NCBI GenBank assembly: GCA_030684355.1
Contig: JAUXTN010000219.1
Span: 1-64,000, forward strand
Reading direction: 5' to 3'
Origin: Pseudomonadota bacterium
Lineage (GTDB): Bacteria > Myxococcota_A > UBA796 > SXON01
Length of the DNA: 64,000 nt
Below are positions 42,772 through 55,345 of the stretch, in pieces. The position numbers were made by a program, and so were the translations under genes. Below the pieces are notes generated by a model. The model was given only the letters and a program-made list of their open reading frames with translations, was not told the origin of the DNA and searched no databases. Positions within the stretch are counted from its first letter, which is position 1. Each line of letters starts with the position of its first letter.

Positions 42772-43277
42772 CGTGCACTCCATGCGGCGCGGAACCGGCC
42801 GATGGCCCGCTCCAACCGCTTGCGGAAGGTGGCGCCGGTCGGGCGCTCGCCCATGGCGAGGGCGAGCGTATCGGCGTCGTTGGACGAGAGGGAGGCGACC
42901 GTGGCCCGGACGGCGGCGCGCAGCTCGGCGTCCAGGACCTCGGCTTCGGGCGAGCCCGCGGCCGCGAGCTTGGGGAGGTCGGGGACCTCTCGCCGCCGCG
43001 ACGTTCGTTTCCGCACCGTGCGGCATGCGTTCGAGGCGAACGCGAGCACCCACGGAACCGGGTCGCGCTCGGGATCGTAGGCGCCGACGTGCGCGAATAG
43101 GTTCACCAGCGCGTCCTGCGCGGCGTCATCGGCCAGGGGCCCGTCGCCGAGGACGCGCCCGCAGAAGCCCCGGACGAGGGGGTGGAGGCGCGTGAACGCC
43201 CGCTCGAGCACGACGCGGTCGCCGTCTCCGATGCGGGCGAGGTCCGCGCGCAGCTCCTCCTTGTCACGGGGCTCCAC
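42768..43277 (-). CDS. ECF-like RNA polymerase sigma factor 1
   Basis: This 169-residue protein has a sigma region 2 pattern (LHPLVRGFCGRVLGDGPLAD, then DAAQDALVNLFAHVGAYDPE and WVLAFASNACRTVRKR) and a short region 4-like end (LSSNDADTLALAM ... FRKRLERAIGRFRAAW). Region 4 is compact. It lies 11 bases behind the Cys-rich peptide gene and overlaps the membrane protein gene, so the three are one operon. It probably directs a metal or envelope stress response. Confidence 0.8.
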   Translation of the reverse strand: MEPRDKEELRADLARIGDGDRVVLERAFTRLHPLVRGFCGRVLGDGPLADDAAQDALVNLFAHVGAYDPERDPVPWVLAFASNACRTVRKRTSRRREVPDLPKLAAAGSPEAEVLDAELRAAVRATVASLSSNDADTLALAMGERPTGATFRKRLERAIGRFRAAWSAR

Positions 43278-43288
43278 GCGCTACCGGC

Positions 43289-43402
43289 CTACGGACACAT
43301 CGGACAGCCGGACTCGCAGCACGGACCAGGGCAACAGGACGCCGCCCACGCGAGTGCGGGCATGGCGAAGGCGAGGGAGGCGAGGAACACGAGCTTCTTC
43401 AT
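43289..43402 (-). CDS. Secreted Cys-rich mini-peptide
   Basis: This 37-codon gene is a classical signal peptide (MKKLVFLASLAFAMPALAWA) followed by ASCCPGPCCESGCPMCP, with six Cys in 17 residues. The mature peptide is metallothionein-like in Cys density. It begins a three-gene operon with sigma factor 1 and the membrane protein. I infer that it senses or sequesters soft metals in the periplasm, possibly as the signal for the sigma system. Confidence 0.65.
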   Translation of the reverse strand: MKKLVFLASLAFAMPALAWAASCCPGPCCESGCPMCP

Positions 43403-43512
43403 GATGGTCTCCGCGGGCCCGTCTGGGGGCGCCGTACCCTGGATGGGCCGCAGGGGCGGCGGGCGTGACGGGTGCGGGCCAGATTTTTCGTCCCCGTGCG
43501 AGTCCAGCGCCC

Positions 43513-43541
43513 TTGCTGAAATGAAGAATACTTCATATGAT
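43513..43541 (+). promoter_or_regulatory. Promoter with SmtB-like operator in the spacer
   Basis: TTGCTG at 43513-43518, a 17-base spacer, TATGAT at 43536-43541. The spacer contains a perfect palindrome, ATGAAG, AATA, CTTCAT (43521-43536), which fits the TGAA-N6-TTCA pattern of SmtB/ZiaR operators. It drives the methyltransferase-like gene at 43565 and may also affect the divergent peptide/sigma operon. Confidence 0.6.
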
Positions 43542-43564
43542 GGCTGCATCAACCGAGTAACCGA

Positions 43565-44191
43565 ATGCCCTGGGACCGCCTGCTCCTGCCTGTTCTCGTA
43601 GCCGCCTTCGTCTTCCTGGCCCTCGTCTGGCCGATGCTTCGCACCTGGCGGCGTCACGGCGTGTTCGCACTCGTCGTGCACCAGACGCGCGACCCCCTCG
43701 GCCGCTTCGTGGGCCGAGGCTTCGGCGCCGGCGTCGCTGGCATCGCCGCGTGGGCGACGGTGTACGCCGCCCTCGGGCCCGCGCCGTTGGGCGTCTGGGA
43801 TGCCCCCATGGTTCTTCGCAGCGGCGGCCTGCTCGCGGCGCTCGTCGGGCTCGCCGTGGTCCTCGCGGCCCAGGCGCAGATGGGCGCGTCCTGGCGCATC
43901 GGCATCGACTCCGAGCCGACGGCGCTCGTCGCGCGGGGCCTCTACCGCTGGGTGCGGCACCCCATCTACACGGGCCTCCTCGCCATGCTGGTGGGCGTCG
44001 CGGCGCTCACGCCGTCCGCGTGGACGCTCATGGGCGGCGGGTGGATCGCGAGCCTGATCGCGCTCCAGGCGCGGCTCGAGGACACCCACCTGTTCCAGCA
44101 GCACGGCGCGTCGTGGCTCGCGTGGGCGAGCCGCACGGGCCGGCTGGTCCCGGGCGTCGGAACCGTCGCGGCGGCCGCTGTGGCGCCGTAA
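43565..44191 (+). CDS. Isoprenylcysteine-methyltransferase-like membrane protein (CzcN-like)
   Basis: This 208-residue membrane protein has about five helices. Its conserved C-terminal block, ARGLYRWVRHPIYTG, is the SAM-binding signature of the ICMT/PEMT family. AQMGASWRIGID precedes it. CzcN of Cupriavidus belongs to this group, and such genes are frequent in czc clusters, though their substrate there is unknown. Expression from an SmtB-type promoter fits metal control. Confidence 0.82.
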   Translation: MPWDRLLLPVLVAAFVFLALVWPMLRTWRRHGVFALVVHQTRDPLGRFVGRGFGAGVAGIAAWATVYAALGPAPLGVWDAPMVLRSGGLLAALVGLAVVLAAQAQMGASWRIGIDSEPTALVARGLYRWVRHPIYTGLLAMLVGVAALTPSAWTLMGGGWIASLIALQARLEDTHLFQQHGASWLAWASRTGRLVPGVGTVAAAAVAP

Positions 44192-44257
44192 CGGCTCCGG
44201 ACTCGCCGACCCGCGCGGGCGAGCCAGCCGCCCGATGTCGAGGCGACCGAACTCGGC

Positions 44258-45310
44258 CTACGGGTCGATCCGGAAGACCGCCGCGGACCCGTTGTCCACG
44301 ACCCACAACTTCCCGTCGGGGCCCATCTCGATGCCGTACAGCGCCTCGGCTCCGAACCCGGTGTCCAGGCTCCGGATCTCGGCGCCGTCGAGGTCGTACT
44401 CGTAGATCACGCCGGTGCCCCACTCCGCGACGAAGAGCCGGTCCTCGCCGAGCGCGATCCCGCCCGGCTTGTCGAGGCCCTCGACGAGCACGCCCCACTC
44501 CGCCCCGTCCCACTCCCGGTGCTTCACGCCCGGATCACTGGCGTCCAGGCGGCCACCTTCGTCTCCCGAGGCGGTGTCGATCCATAGGACGCGCCCGTTG
44601 CCGGTGTCCGCGACATAGAGCAACCCGGTGTCGTGGTCGATGACCATGTGGCCGGGTGCGTCCCGCTCGAACGACACCTCGACCTCGGTGAGGCGGCGGA
44701 CGATGCCGTCGGAGTGGTCGTCCATCCCGGGGCCGTGGTCCCCCTGAAAGTCGTAGCGGACGATGTTGCTGTTCCGGCCGTCGAACACCCAGTAGACGTT
44801 GTCGGCCTCCCACGCAATACCCACACAGTTGGGCGACTCGTGGAGCATGTCCAGGTGCGAGCCGAGGCCGATGGGATCGACGTTTGCGAAGATGTCGAGG
44901 TTGGTCGTCCAGAGGACCGGACCCGAATAGTCGTTGGGAGCACTCTGGCCGTTATAGGTGTTCCGGCTCTCGCCGCACGATCCGAACTGCCCGTTTCCGT
45001 CGAACGAGAAGGCGGCCGTCTCCTCCATGAAGTGCATGGCGTACGGGTCGACGCGGCGTTCGCTCTCCTGCGCGTCCGTGCCGGGGGCGTCGATCGTGAA
45101 CGTCGCGTCATCCTCCCGGTTCGCGAGCCACAAACGGCCGTCTTCGTCGAAGCCGAGATCCCGCGGATCCGTCAGGTCGTCGTCGCCATCGAGGATCGTG
45201 GTCCAGCCGACGGACTCGGGCGAGCCGTCGCCGACGCCGATGGGAGAGGTCTCGCCGGGACCGGTGTCTTCGGGCTTCGGGCCGGTACAAGCAAGGAGGA
45301 TCAGCAACAT
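44258..45310 (-). CDS. NHL/SMP-30-like beta-propeller lipoprotein
   Basis: This 350-residue protein starts MLLILLACTGPKPEDTGPG (lipobox Cys8) with an Asp/Thr/Gly linker. Repeats with GFDEDGRLWLAN, GLLYVADTGNGRVLWID, DRLFVAEWGTGVIYEYD and GPDGKLWVVDNGSAAVF are NHL/SMP-30-type propeller blades. A central block has CVGIAWEADNVYWVFDG. It is the last gene of the long minus-strand operon. Likely extracytoplasmic; no catalytic residues can be assigned. Confidence 0.8.
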   Translation of the reverse strand: MLLILLACTGPKPEDTGPGETSPIGVGDGSPESVGWTTILDGDDDLTDPRDLGFDEDGRLWLANREDDATFTIDAPGTDAQESERRVDPYAMHFMEETAAFSFDGNGQFGSCGESRNTYNGQSAPNDYSGPVLWTTNLDIFANVDPIGLGSHLDMLHESPNCVGIAWEADNVYWVFDGRNSNIVRYDFQGDHGPGMDDHSDGIVRRLTEVEVSFERDAPGHMVIDHDTGLLYVADTGNGRVLWIDTASGDEGGRLDASDPGVKHREWDGAEWGVLVEGLDKPGGIALGEDRLFVAEWGTGVIYEYDLDGAEIRSLDTGFGAEALYGIEMGPDGKLWVVDNGSAAVFRIDP

Positions 45311-45359
45311 GGGAGCTCCTGGGCGGTGCAAGGATGGCAGGTGGAGGGTGAAGGGGGGG

Positions 45360-46475
45360 TCAAACGTGGCTGGGAGTCCGACGACGCCTCGCGAGGCCGC
45401 CGACGAGAAGCCCCAGAAGGAGAGAACTGGGCGGAGACGCCGAGCACCCACAGGGGCCTGAACCAGGTGGTGGGTCGGTGTCCGTGTCGTCCGGGTCCGA
45501 CTCCGCCGAGTCCACGGCCGTGTCGGTCCCGGTGTCCAGGGCGCTCGTGTCTTCCATGGGGCCGGTGTCCGGCTCACAGAGGTCCGCCCCGTCGCAGTCC
45601 TGGTCGACCTCGTCACAGGGGACTTCGGAGGCGCCAGGGAAACGGGAAGGATCGGCGTCATCGCAGTCGGACAGGCTGTCGGCGCCGTCCTGGTCGGCGT
45701 CGAGCTCGTCAACGACGCCGTCGCAGTCCTGGTCCACGCCGTCCGTGCGCTCGGTGGCACCTGGGAACGTGCCGTCCTCGTCGTCGTCGCAGTCCCCGCC
45801 GACCTCGGACCAGCCGTCCCCGTCGTCGTCGGTCGCCCCGTCGTCGCGAACACCGTCGCAGTCGGCGTCGTCGGCGAGGGCGTCGGCGTCGTCCAGGGCG
45901 CCGGGCAGCACGGCGGGATCGGTGTCGTCGCAGTCGCCCGCTTGCTCGGAGAGGCCGTCCCCGTCGTCGTCGGTCTCGCTCCCCGGGCACCACGCGTTCG
46001 CCACGCCCGGGGTCGGGAACGCCGCGCACCAGTTGCCGGGCAGGTCGTTCGCCCACTCGTTCCCCACCAGGACGGGGTTGCCCGCGTGGGCCTGGGTGAC
46101 ATCCAACCCCCAGGAGGTGTCCCAGGCCACCTCGTCGACGACCCCGCTCAGGTCCGAGTGGGTCAACGTGTCCACCAGGGCCTCGATGTCGAAGTCGTCG
46201 ACCAGCAGGGCGTCGGCGGAGACGGTGCTGTCGGGATGCGCGAGGACGGCGTACTCGCCGGCGCGGACGATGAGCGTGAGCGTGAGCTGCTTGGAGCTGC
46301 CGTCTCCGTCGGTGAAGACCTGCTCGACGAGGTTCTGGCCACTGGCGCTGTCGTTTCGCACCTCGAGCCACTGCCCTCCCTCGGCGGCGGGGCCGGCGTG
46401 GATCTCGGTGATGGTGAAGGTCCCGGGCTCGAAGGGCACGTGGGCCGAGGCCGTGGCGACCGTGAGCAGGATCAC
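45360..46475 (-). CDS. MYXO-CTERM protein with MopE-like Ca/Cu-binding repeats
   Basis: A GTG at 46475 overlapping the previous stop (GTGA) gives 371 residues with a signal peptide (MILLTVATASAHV). The first half looks like a lamin-tail domain (FTITEIHAGPAAEGGQWLEV). The middle has repeated DCDDxDP..PGA.......DxDCDG motifs of the MopE type, for which metal binding is known or proposed. The end is an Asp/Thr linker, then GPCGCSASPP, a hydrophobic helix and ARRRR, the MYXO-CTERM sorting signal. It is therefore predicted to be displayed at the surface. Confidence 0.82.
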   Translation of the reverse strand: MILLTVATASAHVPFEPGTFTITEIHAGPAAEGGQWLEVRNDSASGQNLVEQVFTDGDGSSKQLTLTLIVRAGEYAVLAHPDSTVSADALLVDDFDIEALVDTLTHSDLSGVVDEVAWDTSWGLDVTQAHAGNPVLVGNEWANDLPGNWCAAFPTPGVANAWCPGSETDDDGDGLSEQAGDCDDTDPAVLPGALDDADALADDADCDGVRDDGATDDDGDGWSEVGGDCDDDEDGTFPGATERTDGVDQDCDGVVDELDADQDGADSLSDCDDADPSRFPGASEVPCDEVDQDCDGADLCEPDTGPMEDTSALDTGTDTAVDSAESDPDDTDTDPPPGSGPCGCSASPPSSLLLGLLVGGLARRRRTPSHV

Positions 46476-47320
46476 GGCGCGACCTCGAAGTCGAAGGGTA
46501 CGGTGAAGGGACGCTCGGGATCCGCCGCGCGCGCGAACTGCACCCACATCCGGTACGGGCCGGGCGTGGGGAAGGCGTAGTGGAACGGGAGCTCGGGGCC
46601 GAGGTAGATGTGCGGCATCTCCATCCCCGGGGCCATCTCCTCCATCCCCGGGAACCAGGCGTGGGTGTGGGTGGCGAAACCCAGGTCGTGCGTCACGAAC
46701 GCCGCGTGGCCGTCGGCGCCGAGGTACTGGGCGAGGTCGGTCACGTCCTCGCCGTTCTCCGTGATGGTCACCGTGAAGGACGCCTCGTACCCGGCGTAGG
46801 GCTCGACATCCCAGCGGAGTTCGACCCGCAGCCCTTCCACCTCTCGGACGACGGCGGCATCCGTCACGGGCGCCTCCGCCTGCGCCGGTGCGCCCCCGAC
46901 CGTCAGCCAGTTCGTCAGGTAGCGGTATTGGTTCTCGTGCGCGAAGTCGTAGAGGGTGAGGTAGTCCCCCGCCAACGGGAACGTGACCGGGAAATGGTAG
47001 GTCGCGGAGCGGAGGTCGTCCGCGGTGAGGGCGTAGTAATCCTCGTGGTGGAGGTGCTGGAACGAGGAGAGATCGCGCGAGATGAACATGGTGTGGACCA
47101 TGCGCTCGTGCGCCTGCTGGACGTCCTCGATTGCGCAGCCCGCATCATCCTCGATCGTCATCCAATACTCGACCTCGACGCCCGCCTCGACGGGCGAGGG
47201 ATCGGTCGTCGAAGGGATGGCGTAGCCGGTACCGGTGGGGGTGCATGCGACCTCGGTCACAGCGGTGTCGTCAACGATGTCGTCGCCCCCGGCGCAGGCG
47301 AGGAGCAGGGCCGCGATCAT
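46472..47320 (-). CDS. His-rich two-domain lipoprotein (YtkA/FixH-like), paralogue
   Basis: The ATG at 47320 overlaps the preceding stop (ATGA) and gives 282 residues with MIAALLLACAGG (lipobox Cys9). It shares with the 16726 gene the domain-1 motif HERMVHTMFISRDLSSFQHL plus HHEDY, and the domain-2 motif THTHAWFPGMEEMAPGMEMP. Met and His richness suits copper or silver binding. Both copies follow an Ig-like lipoprotein with the SNADHTPV motif. Confidence 0.78.
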   Translation of the reverse strand: MIAALLLACAGGDDIVDDTAVTEVACTPTGTGYAIPSTTDPSPVEAGVEVEYWMTIEDDAGCAIEDVQQAHERMVHTMFISRDLSSFQHLHHEDYYALTADDLRSATYHFPVTFPLAGDYLTLYDFAHENQYRYLTNWLTVGGAPAQAEAPVTDAAVVREVEGLRVELRWDVEPYAGYEASFTVTITENGEDVTDLAQYLGADGHAAFVTHDLGFATHTHAWFPGMEEMAPGMEMPHIYLGPELPFHYAFPTPGPYRMWVQFARAADPERPFTVPFDFEVAP

Positions 47321-47703
47321 CGGGCGCACACGGCAGCCGAGACGGTGACGTAGACGAGATCCCCCGCGTACGGTTCGACGGGCGTGTGGTCGGCGTTCGA
47401 GAGCTCGACCTTGAGCTGGTACTCGCCGTCCGCGACGCCCTCGATGACGACGGACTCCTCGCCTCCCATCGCCGCGTCCTGCCCGTTCAGCGACACGTCC
47501 ACGTGACCGGTGCCCGGCAGGGCGTCCTCGGCGTCGCCACCCGGCTCCACCAGCTCGATGCCCGCTACTTCAGTGACGACCTCCAGCGGGGTGCCGCAGA
47601 CGACCGAGCCGTCGGCCGGTTGGACGAGGGAGATGGTGGGGTCGTAGGTCGTGGCGGTGTCGGCTCCGCTTGTGCAGCCGAGTGCCAGAAGAGTGAGGAG
47701 CAT
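47317..47703 (-). CDS. Small Ig-like lipoprotein B, paralogue
   Basis: This 128-residue lipoprotein, MLLTLLALGCTSGADTATT (lipobox Cys10), has an Ig-like body with ISLVQPADGSVVCGTPLEVV, GTGHVDVSLNGQDAAMGGEE and VELSNADHTPVEPYAG. It is the counterpart of the gene at 16316. The stop overlaps the next ATG. Function unknown; the strict pairing with the His-rich lipoprotein suggests that they work together. Confidence 0.75.
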   Translation of the reverse strand: MLLTLLALGCTSGADTATTYDPTISLVQPADGSVVCGTPLEVVTEVAGIELVEPGGDAEDALPGTGHVDVSLNGQDAAMGGEESVVIEGVADGEYQLKVELSNADHTPVEPYAGDLVYVTVSAAVCAR

Positions 47704-47771
47704 GGGAAACCCTTGGTGCACAGTTGGAGGGATGCCTGGAATACGCAGCAGCGGGGCACGTCGATCAGTCG

Positions 47772-49230
47772 TCACGGCACCACCAGGTAGGCCGCGCCGG
47801 CGTAGTCCCCGCCGACGTTGTCGTAGCGCGCGCCGATGAGGAGGTCGGGGAGCCCGTCTCCGTCGGCATCGGCGCCACCGGCGACAGCGCTGCCGGCGAC
47901 CGCACCGTCCACCCGGCCCACCCACCGCGTCGCGCCGTCGGCGAGAGCGATGGTGCCGGCCGCGAACGGGCCCCGCACGAGGTAGGCGGCGCCCTCGTTG
48001 TAGTTCACGAGGTCGACGCCGTACGCGCCGATCAAGAGGTCCGCCCAGCCGTCGCCGTCCACATCCCCCGCGGGGGCCGTGTAGGCCCCGGCGAGGTTGC
48101 CCGCCACCTCTCCGACGAAGCTCGTCTCGGCCGAGGCGACGTCGATCGGTCCCGCCTCTCCTGGACCGTGCACGAGCCAGACCGTGCCGGGTCCCTGCGA
48201 GTCCCCACCGATGATGAGGTCGCCATAGCCGTCCCCGTCGACGTCGCCGGCGCGGGCGACCGAGTCGCCGACATAGAGCCCGTCCGTGCTCCCGAGCCAC
48301 AGGCGGTCGGCCTCCCGAAAGGAGTGGTCCCCATCCCCGACCGGTCCGAGGAACAGCGCGGCGGCGCCCCCGTCGGCTGCGAGGTCATCGGCGCCGTTGG
48401 CGCCGATGAGCACGTCCTCCAGCCCGTCGCCGTCGAAGTCGCCGGCGCCGGCCACGACGCTCCCGGCGCCGTCTCCGACCGAAGGCGCGCCATGCGGGGG
48501 GGCGATTGCCGCGGGCCCCAGGCCCGTGATGGTCGCGTCCGCTTCGCCGAGGCCGTACGCACCGGCCTCGACGGGGGTCCGGAACAGGTAGACGCGGCCC
48601 GCTCCCGTCCCGCCCCCCGCGTTCGCCTGCGCCCCGACGAGCACGTCGGCGTCTCCGTCCCCGTCCACGTCCGAGAAGGCGACGCCGCTGCCGGCATAGT
48701 CGAGCCTCGCTTCACCCAGCCACGAGACCGGCGCGGTCGACAGGGAGCCGGACACGTCGGGGAGCGGCCCGTAGACGAGGTAGACCTTCCCCGCGTCGGG
48801 GCCGAGTTCGTCGTTCCCGACGGCGCCCAGGAGCAGGTCGGAGACGCCGTCCCCGTTCGCGTCACCCGTGGCGTCCAGGGACCAGCCCGGGTAGTCGAGG
48901 TCCGCCTCCTGCTCCAGGCACGCGCCGGAGTCGAGCGGGTGGGCGCCCGGCTCGATCGGGAGCGCGAACGTACACGTACTTCCGCCGAACGGCGCGGAGA
49001 CAACCGCCGCGCCGGGCGTCATCGCCACGGTGTTGCCGGTGGCGCTGCTCTCCCAGCCGACGACGGTGGCGTAGGCATCGGCGAGCGGCCGGTCGCCCTC
49101 CGGGAGCACGTCGGTGTCCTCCCCTGAGTCCGTGTCGGGAGCCTCGTCGGTGTCGGGCGCACCTGTGTCCGCGGTGTCGCCGCCGGACTCGTCCGTGACG
49201 GGTCCCGCGCACCCCGCCAGCCACAGGAGC

Positions 49231-49253
<23 letters not shown>
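47772..49253 (-). CDS. FG-GAP/integrin-alpha repeat lipoprotein 2
   Basis: This 493-residue lipoprotein starts MMLLKSLELLWLAGCAGP (lipobox LAGC), has an Asp/Thr/Glu linker, then seven FG-GAP blades with calcium loops such as DANGDGVSDLLLGA, DVDGDGDADVLVGA and DADGDGLPDLLIGA. Its first 22 bases overlap the end of the RND pump gene, so it belongs to the czc-type operon. Predicted Ca-bound propeller outside the cytoplasm. Confidence 0.85.
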
Positions 49254-52387
<3,134 letters not shown>

Positions 52388-52398
<11 letters not shown>

Positions 52399-53626
52399 GG
52401 CCTTCCCCCAATTCGCTCTTCGCGAGCTCGCTCTTCAGGGTGAACGCTCCCTCCATGACGACGGGCTCGCCCGCGGCGACGCCCTCCGCGAGGTGGACGT
52501 CGCTCCCGTGCCGCTCGGCGATGCGCACGGTGCGCGCGGCAAAGGTGTCGGGCGCCGACTGGACGAACACGACGCTCCGCCCCTCGAACTCCTGGACGGC
52601 CTGAGCGGGCACGACCACCCGCGTCTCTCCGTTCCCGTGGGGGGCGAGCCCCAGGTCCGCGCGTGCGAACATCCCCGGCTTCAGGCGATGCCCGGGGTTG
52701 GGAACGACGACGCGCAGCTCCACCGTGCGGCTGGAAGGTTGCACCATGGCCCCCACCCAGTCGACGGTGCCGGTGAAGACCTCCTGCGGCCAGGCGTCGA
52801 CCGCGAAGCGGACCTCCTGCCCCGTGGCCACCTTGCCGAGGTCGCGTTCGTACACGTCGAGCACCAGCCAGACCTCGTCCAGGTTTCCGACGTGGAACAG
52901 CGGAGCTCCCGGCTCCACGGATTGGCCGACGCGGGCCTCGGCAGCGAGCACCTCCCCGGCGATCGGCGCGCGAACGGGGAACTGGGAGGGGTAGTGGCCG
53001 CCCGAGTTGGCCTCCGGGCGCACGCCGAGCACCCGGAGGCGCTCCTCCGCGGCTTCGAACTCGGCGGCGGCTACCTGCAGCTCGGCGTCGGCTTCTGCGA
53101 CCGCAGACCGGGACGACACGCCCTGGCTCTCGAGCCCGCGGAGCCGGTCGGCACGGGCGGAGGCGGCCTCGCGTCGGGCCCCGGTCGTGTGGTAGGCGGC
53201 GACGGCTTCGCCGAGCTCGGCGGAGACAACCGTCGCGAGGGTCTGGCCCTCCCGCACGGTTTCGCCGGCGCGGACGAGGATCCGGTCTACCTGTCCTGCC
53301 GTCGCGGCGCTGATCTGTGCTTCCCGGCGGGGGTCGAGCGTGATGCGGGCGCTCGTCGCGAACGAACCCGACGAGGAACGGGAAGAGGCGGGCTCGACAC
53401 GCAGCGCGGCGACGGTGAGCGCCTCGGGCGAGAGCGTGACCGACTCTTCGTGCTCCTCACCCTCCGCTTCCTCCTGGTGGCCGGGCTCCCCGTGCCCTTC
53501 GTCCGCGTGGCCCTTCTCGTCGTGGCCCTTCTCGTCGTGTTCCCCCTCCTCGTGGGCGGGTTCCCCCGCGCCCCCGGAGCAGGCGACGATCAGCGCAAGA
53601 GAAGTGATGATCGCGAGAATCCTCAT
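52388..53626 (-). CDS. czcB: RND periplasmic adaptor 3 (CzcB type)
   Basis: This 412-residue lipoprotein adaptor, MRILAIITSLALIVACSGG (Cys16), has a His/Glu-rich N-terminal region (24-60, repeated EKGH and DEGH). This probably collects metal ions. Lipoyl halves (ISAATAGQVDRILVRAGETV; VRAPIAGEVLAAEARVGQSV), a hairpin between them and a barrel with KPGMFARADL follow. It ends in GEGHAH. The four-base overlap with the TolC gene shows coupling. Confidence 0.9.
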
Positions 53627-54837
53627 TCCGCACCCCCAGGGATCAACGCGTCACTTTCGGACGCCAGCAGGTAGTCGATACGCGCGGCGGCGATGGCCCC
53701 GCGTGCGTTCAGGATGGCGTCGAGGCCGTTCACGACCTCAGCGCGTAGGAGCACCGTCTGGAGCAGGTCGAGCTCGCCCGTGCGGTAGCCGGCGTCGATG
53801 CTGGCGAGGGCTTCGGCCGCCTCGTCAGCGAGGCCCTGTCCGAGGACCACGCTCGTCCGGTCCATCTCGGCCAGGCTCCGCTCGCTCGTGACCCGCTCGG
53901 CGGCCGCGCGGGCGCGGAGCGCCTCGGCTTCCCGCTCGGCCGCGAGCAGCTCGGCGCGCGCCGAGGAGACCCCGCCCTGGTTCTGCTGCCAGAGCGGCAC
54001 CTCCACGCCCACGATTGGCCCCACCTGGGTGAAGTCCCCGTCCCGTTCGTAGAACGCGCCGAGCTCCACCGCCGGGAACACGGCGGCCCGCTCGCGCCCC
54101 ACGGCGGCGCGCGCCGCTTCGACCCGGCGATCGGCCGCGGCCACATCGGATCGGACGCCGGCCGCTTGGGCTTGCTCGGTGGGTGACACCGCGGGGGATG
54201 CGTCGAGCGGGTCGCCTTCCGCATCGACGTCGCCGGTGGCGAGCCCAGTGACTTGCGCCAGCGTGCGCAGCGCATCCGACTCTTGTGCCCGCGCGTCGAG
54301 GTGCCCGGCTGCGGCCTTCGCCTCCTCCAGGTGCGCGAGGCGAAGGTCGAGAACCGGGGCCTCCCCCGCCGCGACGCGCGCCTCGGTCGCCTCCCGGAGC
54401 CTCGTGGCGAGGTCGAGTGCCTGCAACGAGAGCCGAGCGCGACCGGAGGCTACGGCGGCGTCCGCCCACGCCAGCCGCGCACGCGCCGCCGTCTCGAGGC
54501 GAGCACGACCCAGGCTGAGCTCGGCCGCATCTCGTTCGGCGCGAGCGCTCCGGGAGGCGGCGAACCCCTCGCCCGTGAGGGAGAGCGGCTGGACCGCTTC
54601 GACTTCGAGGTAGGAGCCGGCGGCGCGGGCTTCGACGCGCGGGTTCTGCCGAGGGCCGCTGGCCGCCCGCAACGCTCCCTTGGCGGCGAGCAGGTCGGCC
54701 TCGGCGTGCCCGAGCGTGGGGTCATGTTGGAGGGCGGCACGGACCGCGTCGTCAGGGGAGAGGGGCGCGGCGGAAGCCGCCCCCGCGCACAGGAGCAGGA
54801 GCGCGACGGCGGCGCCGCGCGGACGGGTATGGGGCAC
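53623..54837 (-). CDS. czcC: TolC-family outer-membrane factor 3 (CzcC type)
   Basis: This 404-residue protein has a signal peptide (ALLLLCAGAASAAPL) and a TolC start, LSPDDAVRAALQHDPTLGHA. Two helical repeats with barrel strands (VELGAFYERDGDF, GVEVPLWQQNQGG) complete the fold. Order in the operon is C-B-A, as in czcCBA. Confidence 0.88.
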   Translation of the reverse strand: MPHTRPRGAAVALLLLCAGAASAAPLSPDDAVRAALQHDPTLGHAEADLLAAKGALRAASGPRQNPRVEARAAGSYLEVEAVQPLSLTGEGFAASRSARAERDAAELSLGRARLETAARARLAWADAAVASGRARLSLQALDLATRLREATEARVAAGEAPVLDLRLAHLEEAKAAAGHLDARAQESDALRTLAQVTGLATGDVDAEGDPLDASPAVSPTEQAQAAGVRSDVAAADRRVEAARAAVGRERAAVFPAVELGAFYERDGDFTQVGPIVGVEVPLWQQNQGGVSSARAELLAAEREAEALRARAAAERVTSERSLAEMDRTSVVLGQGLADEAAEALASIDAGYRTGELDLLQTVLLRAEVVNGLDAILNARGAIAAARIDYLLASESDALIPGGAE

Positions 54838-54913
54838 GAAGTGACCTCGAACGGAAGGGGAGGAACATCGCGGACGTCAGGCGACGTCGCGGACCTTGGG
54901 CTCCGGATCGGGT

Positions 54914-55306
54914 CTACGCGTTGGGGGGCGGCGTCGGCGGCGCGGTGGCGCTGGCGAGCGGGCGATCGTCCAGGGCGACGGGGCTCGGAGCCTCGTCGGA
55001 GTGGGGGGGCGCCAACTCCAGGGCGTCCAGGCCCGGGAGCGCGGAGAGCGACGCGTGGCATCCGCACGTGTGCATCATGGGCGTGCAGCCGTGCTCATCG
55101 CTCGCGGCGCCGTGCTGCTCCTCCTCGAGGTGGTCCTCCGCATGGGCGAGGTGCCCGTCGTGGATCACGTGCTCGAGGTTCTCGAAGATCTCCACGCCGC
55201 CGGGGAACAGCCCGAACAGGACGACGAGCGCGACGAAGATGCGGAGGAGGCGGGACACTGAGGGCGGACTATGCGGTAGGCCAGCCGGAGGCAAGCGCCC
55301 GCGCAT
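54914..55306 (-). CDS. Small His/Cys-rich membrane-anchored protein
   Basis: This 130-residue protein has one N-terminal hydrophobic segment (RIFVALVVLFGLFPGGVEIF). A His-rich stretch (LEHVIHDGHLAHAEDHLEEE) and a Cys/Met/His cluster (HGCTPMMHTCGCH) follow, then a Pro/Ala-rich tail. It lies between the multicopper oxidase and the czc genes on the same strand. Such proteins at the head of czc operons (CzcI-like position) are thought to bind or sense metal. I do not recognise the exact family. Confidence 0.65.
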   Translation of the reverse strand: MRGRLPPAGLPHSPPSVSRLLRIFVALVVLFGLFPGGVEIFENLEHVIHDGHLAHAEDHLEEEQHGAASDEHGCTPMMHTCGCHASLSALPGLDALELAPPHSDEAPSPVALDDRPLASATAPPTPPPNA

Positions 55307-55345
55307 CGCCGCCCCGAGTCCGACGCAAAGTTACCAGCGGGCCTG

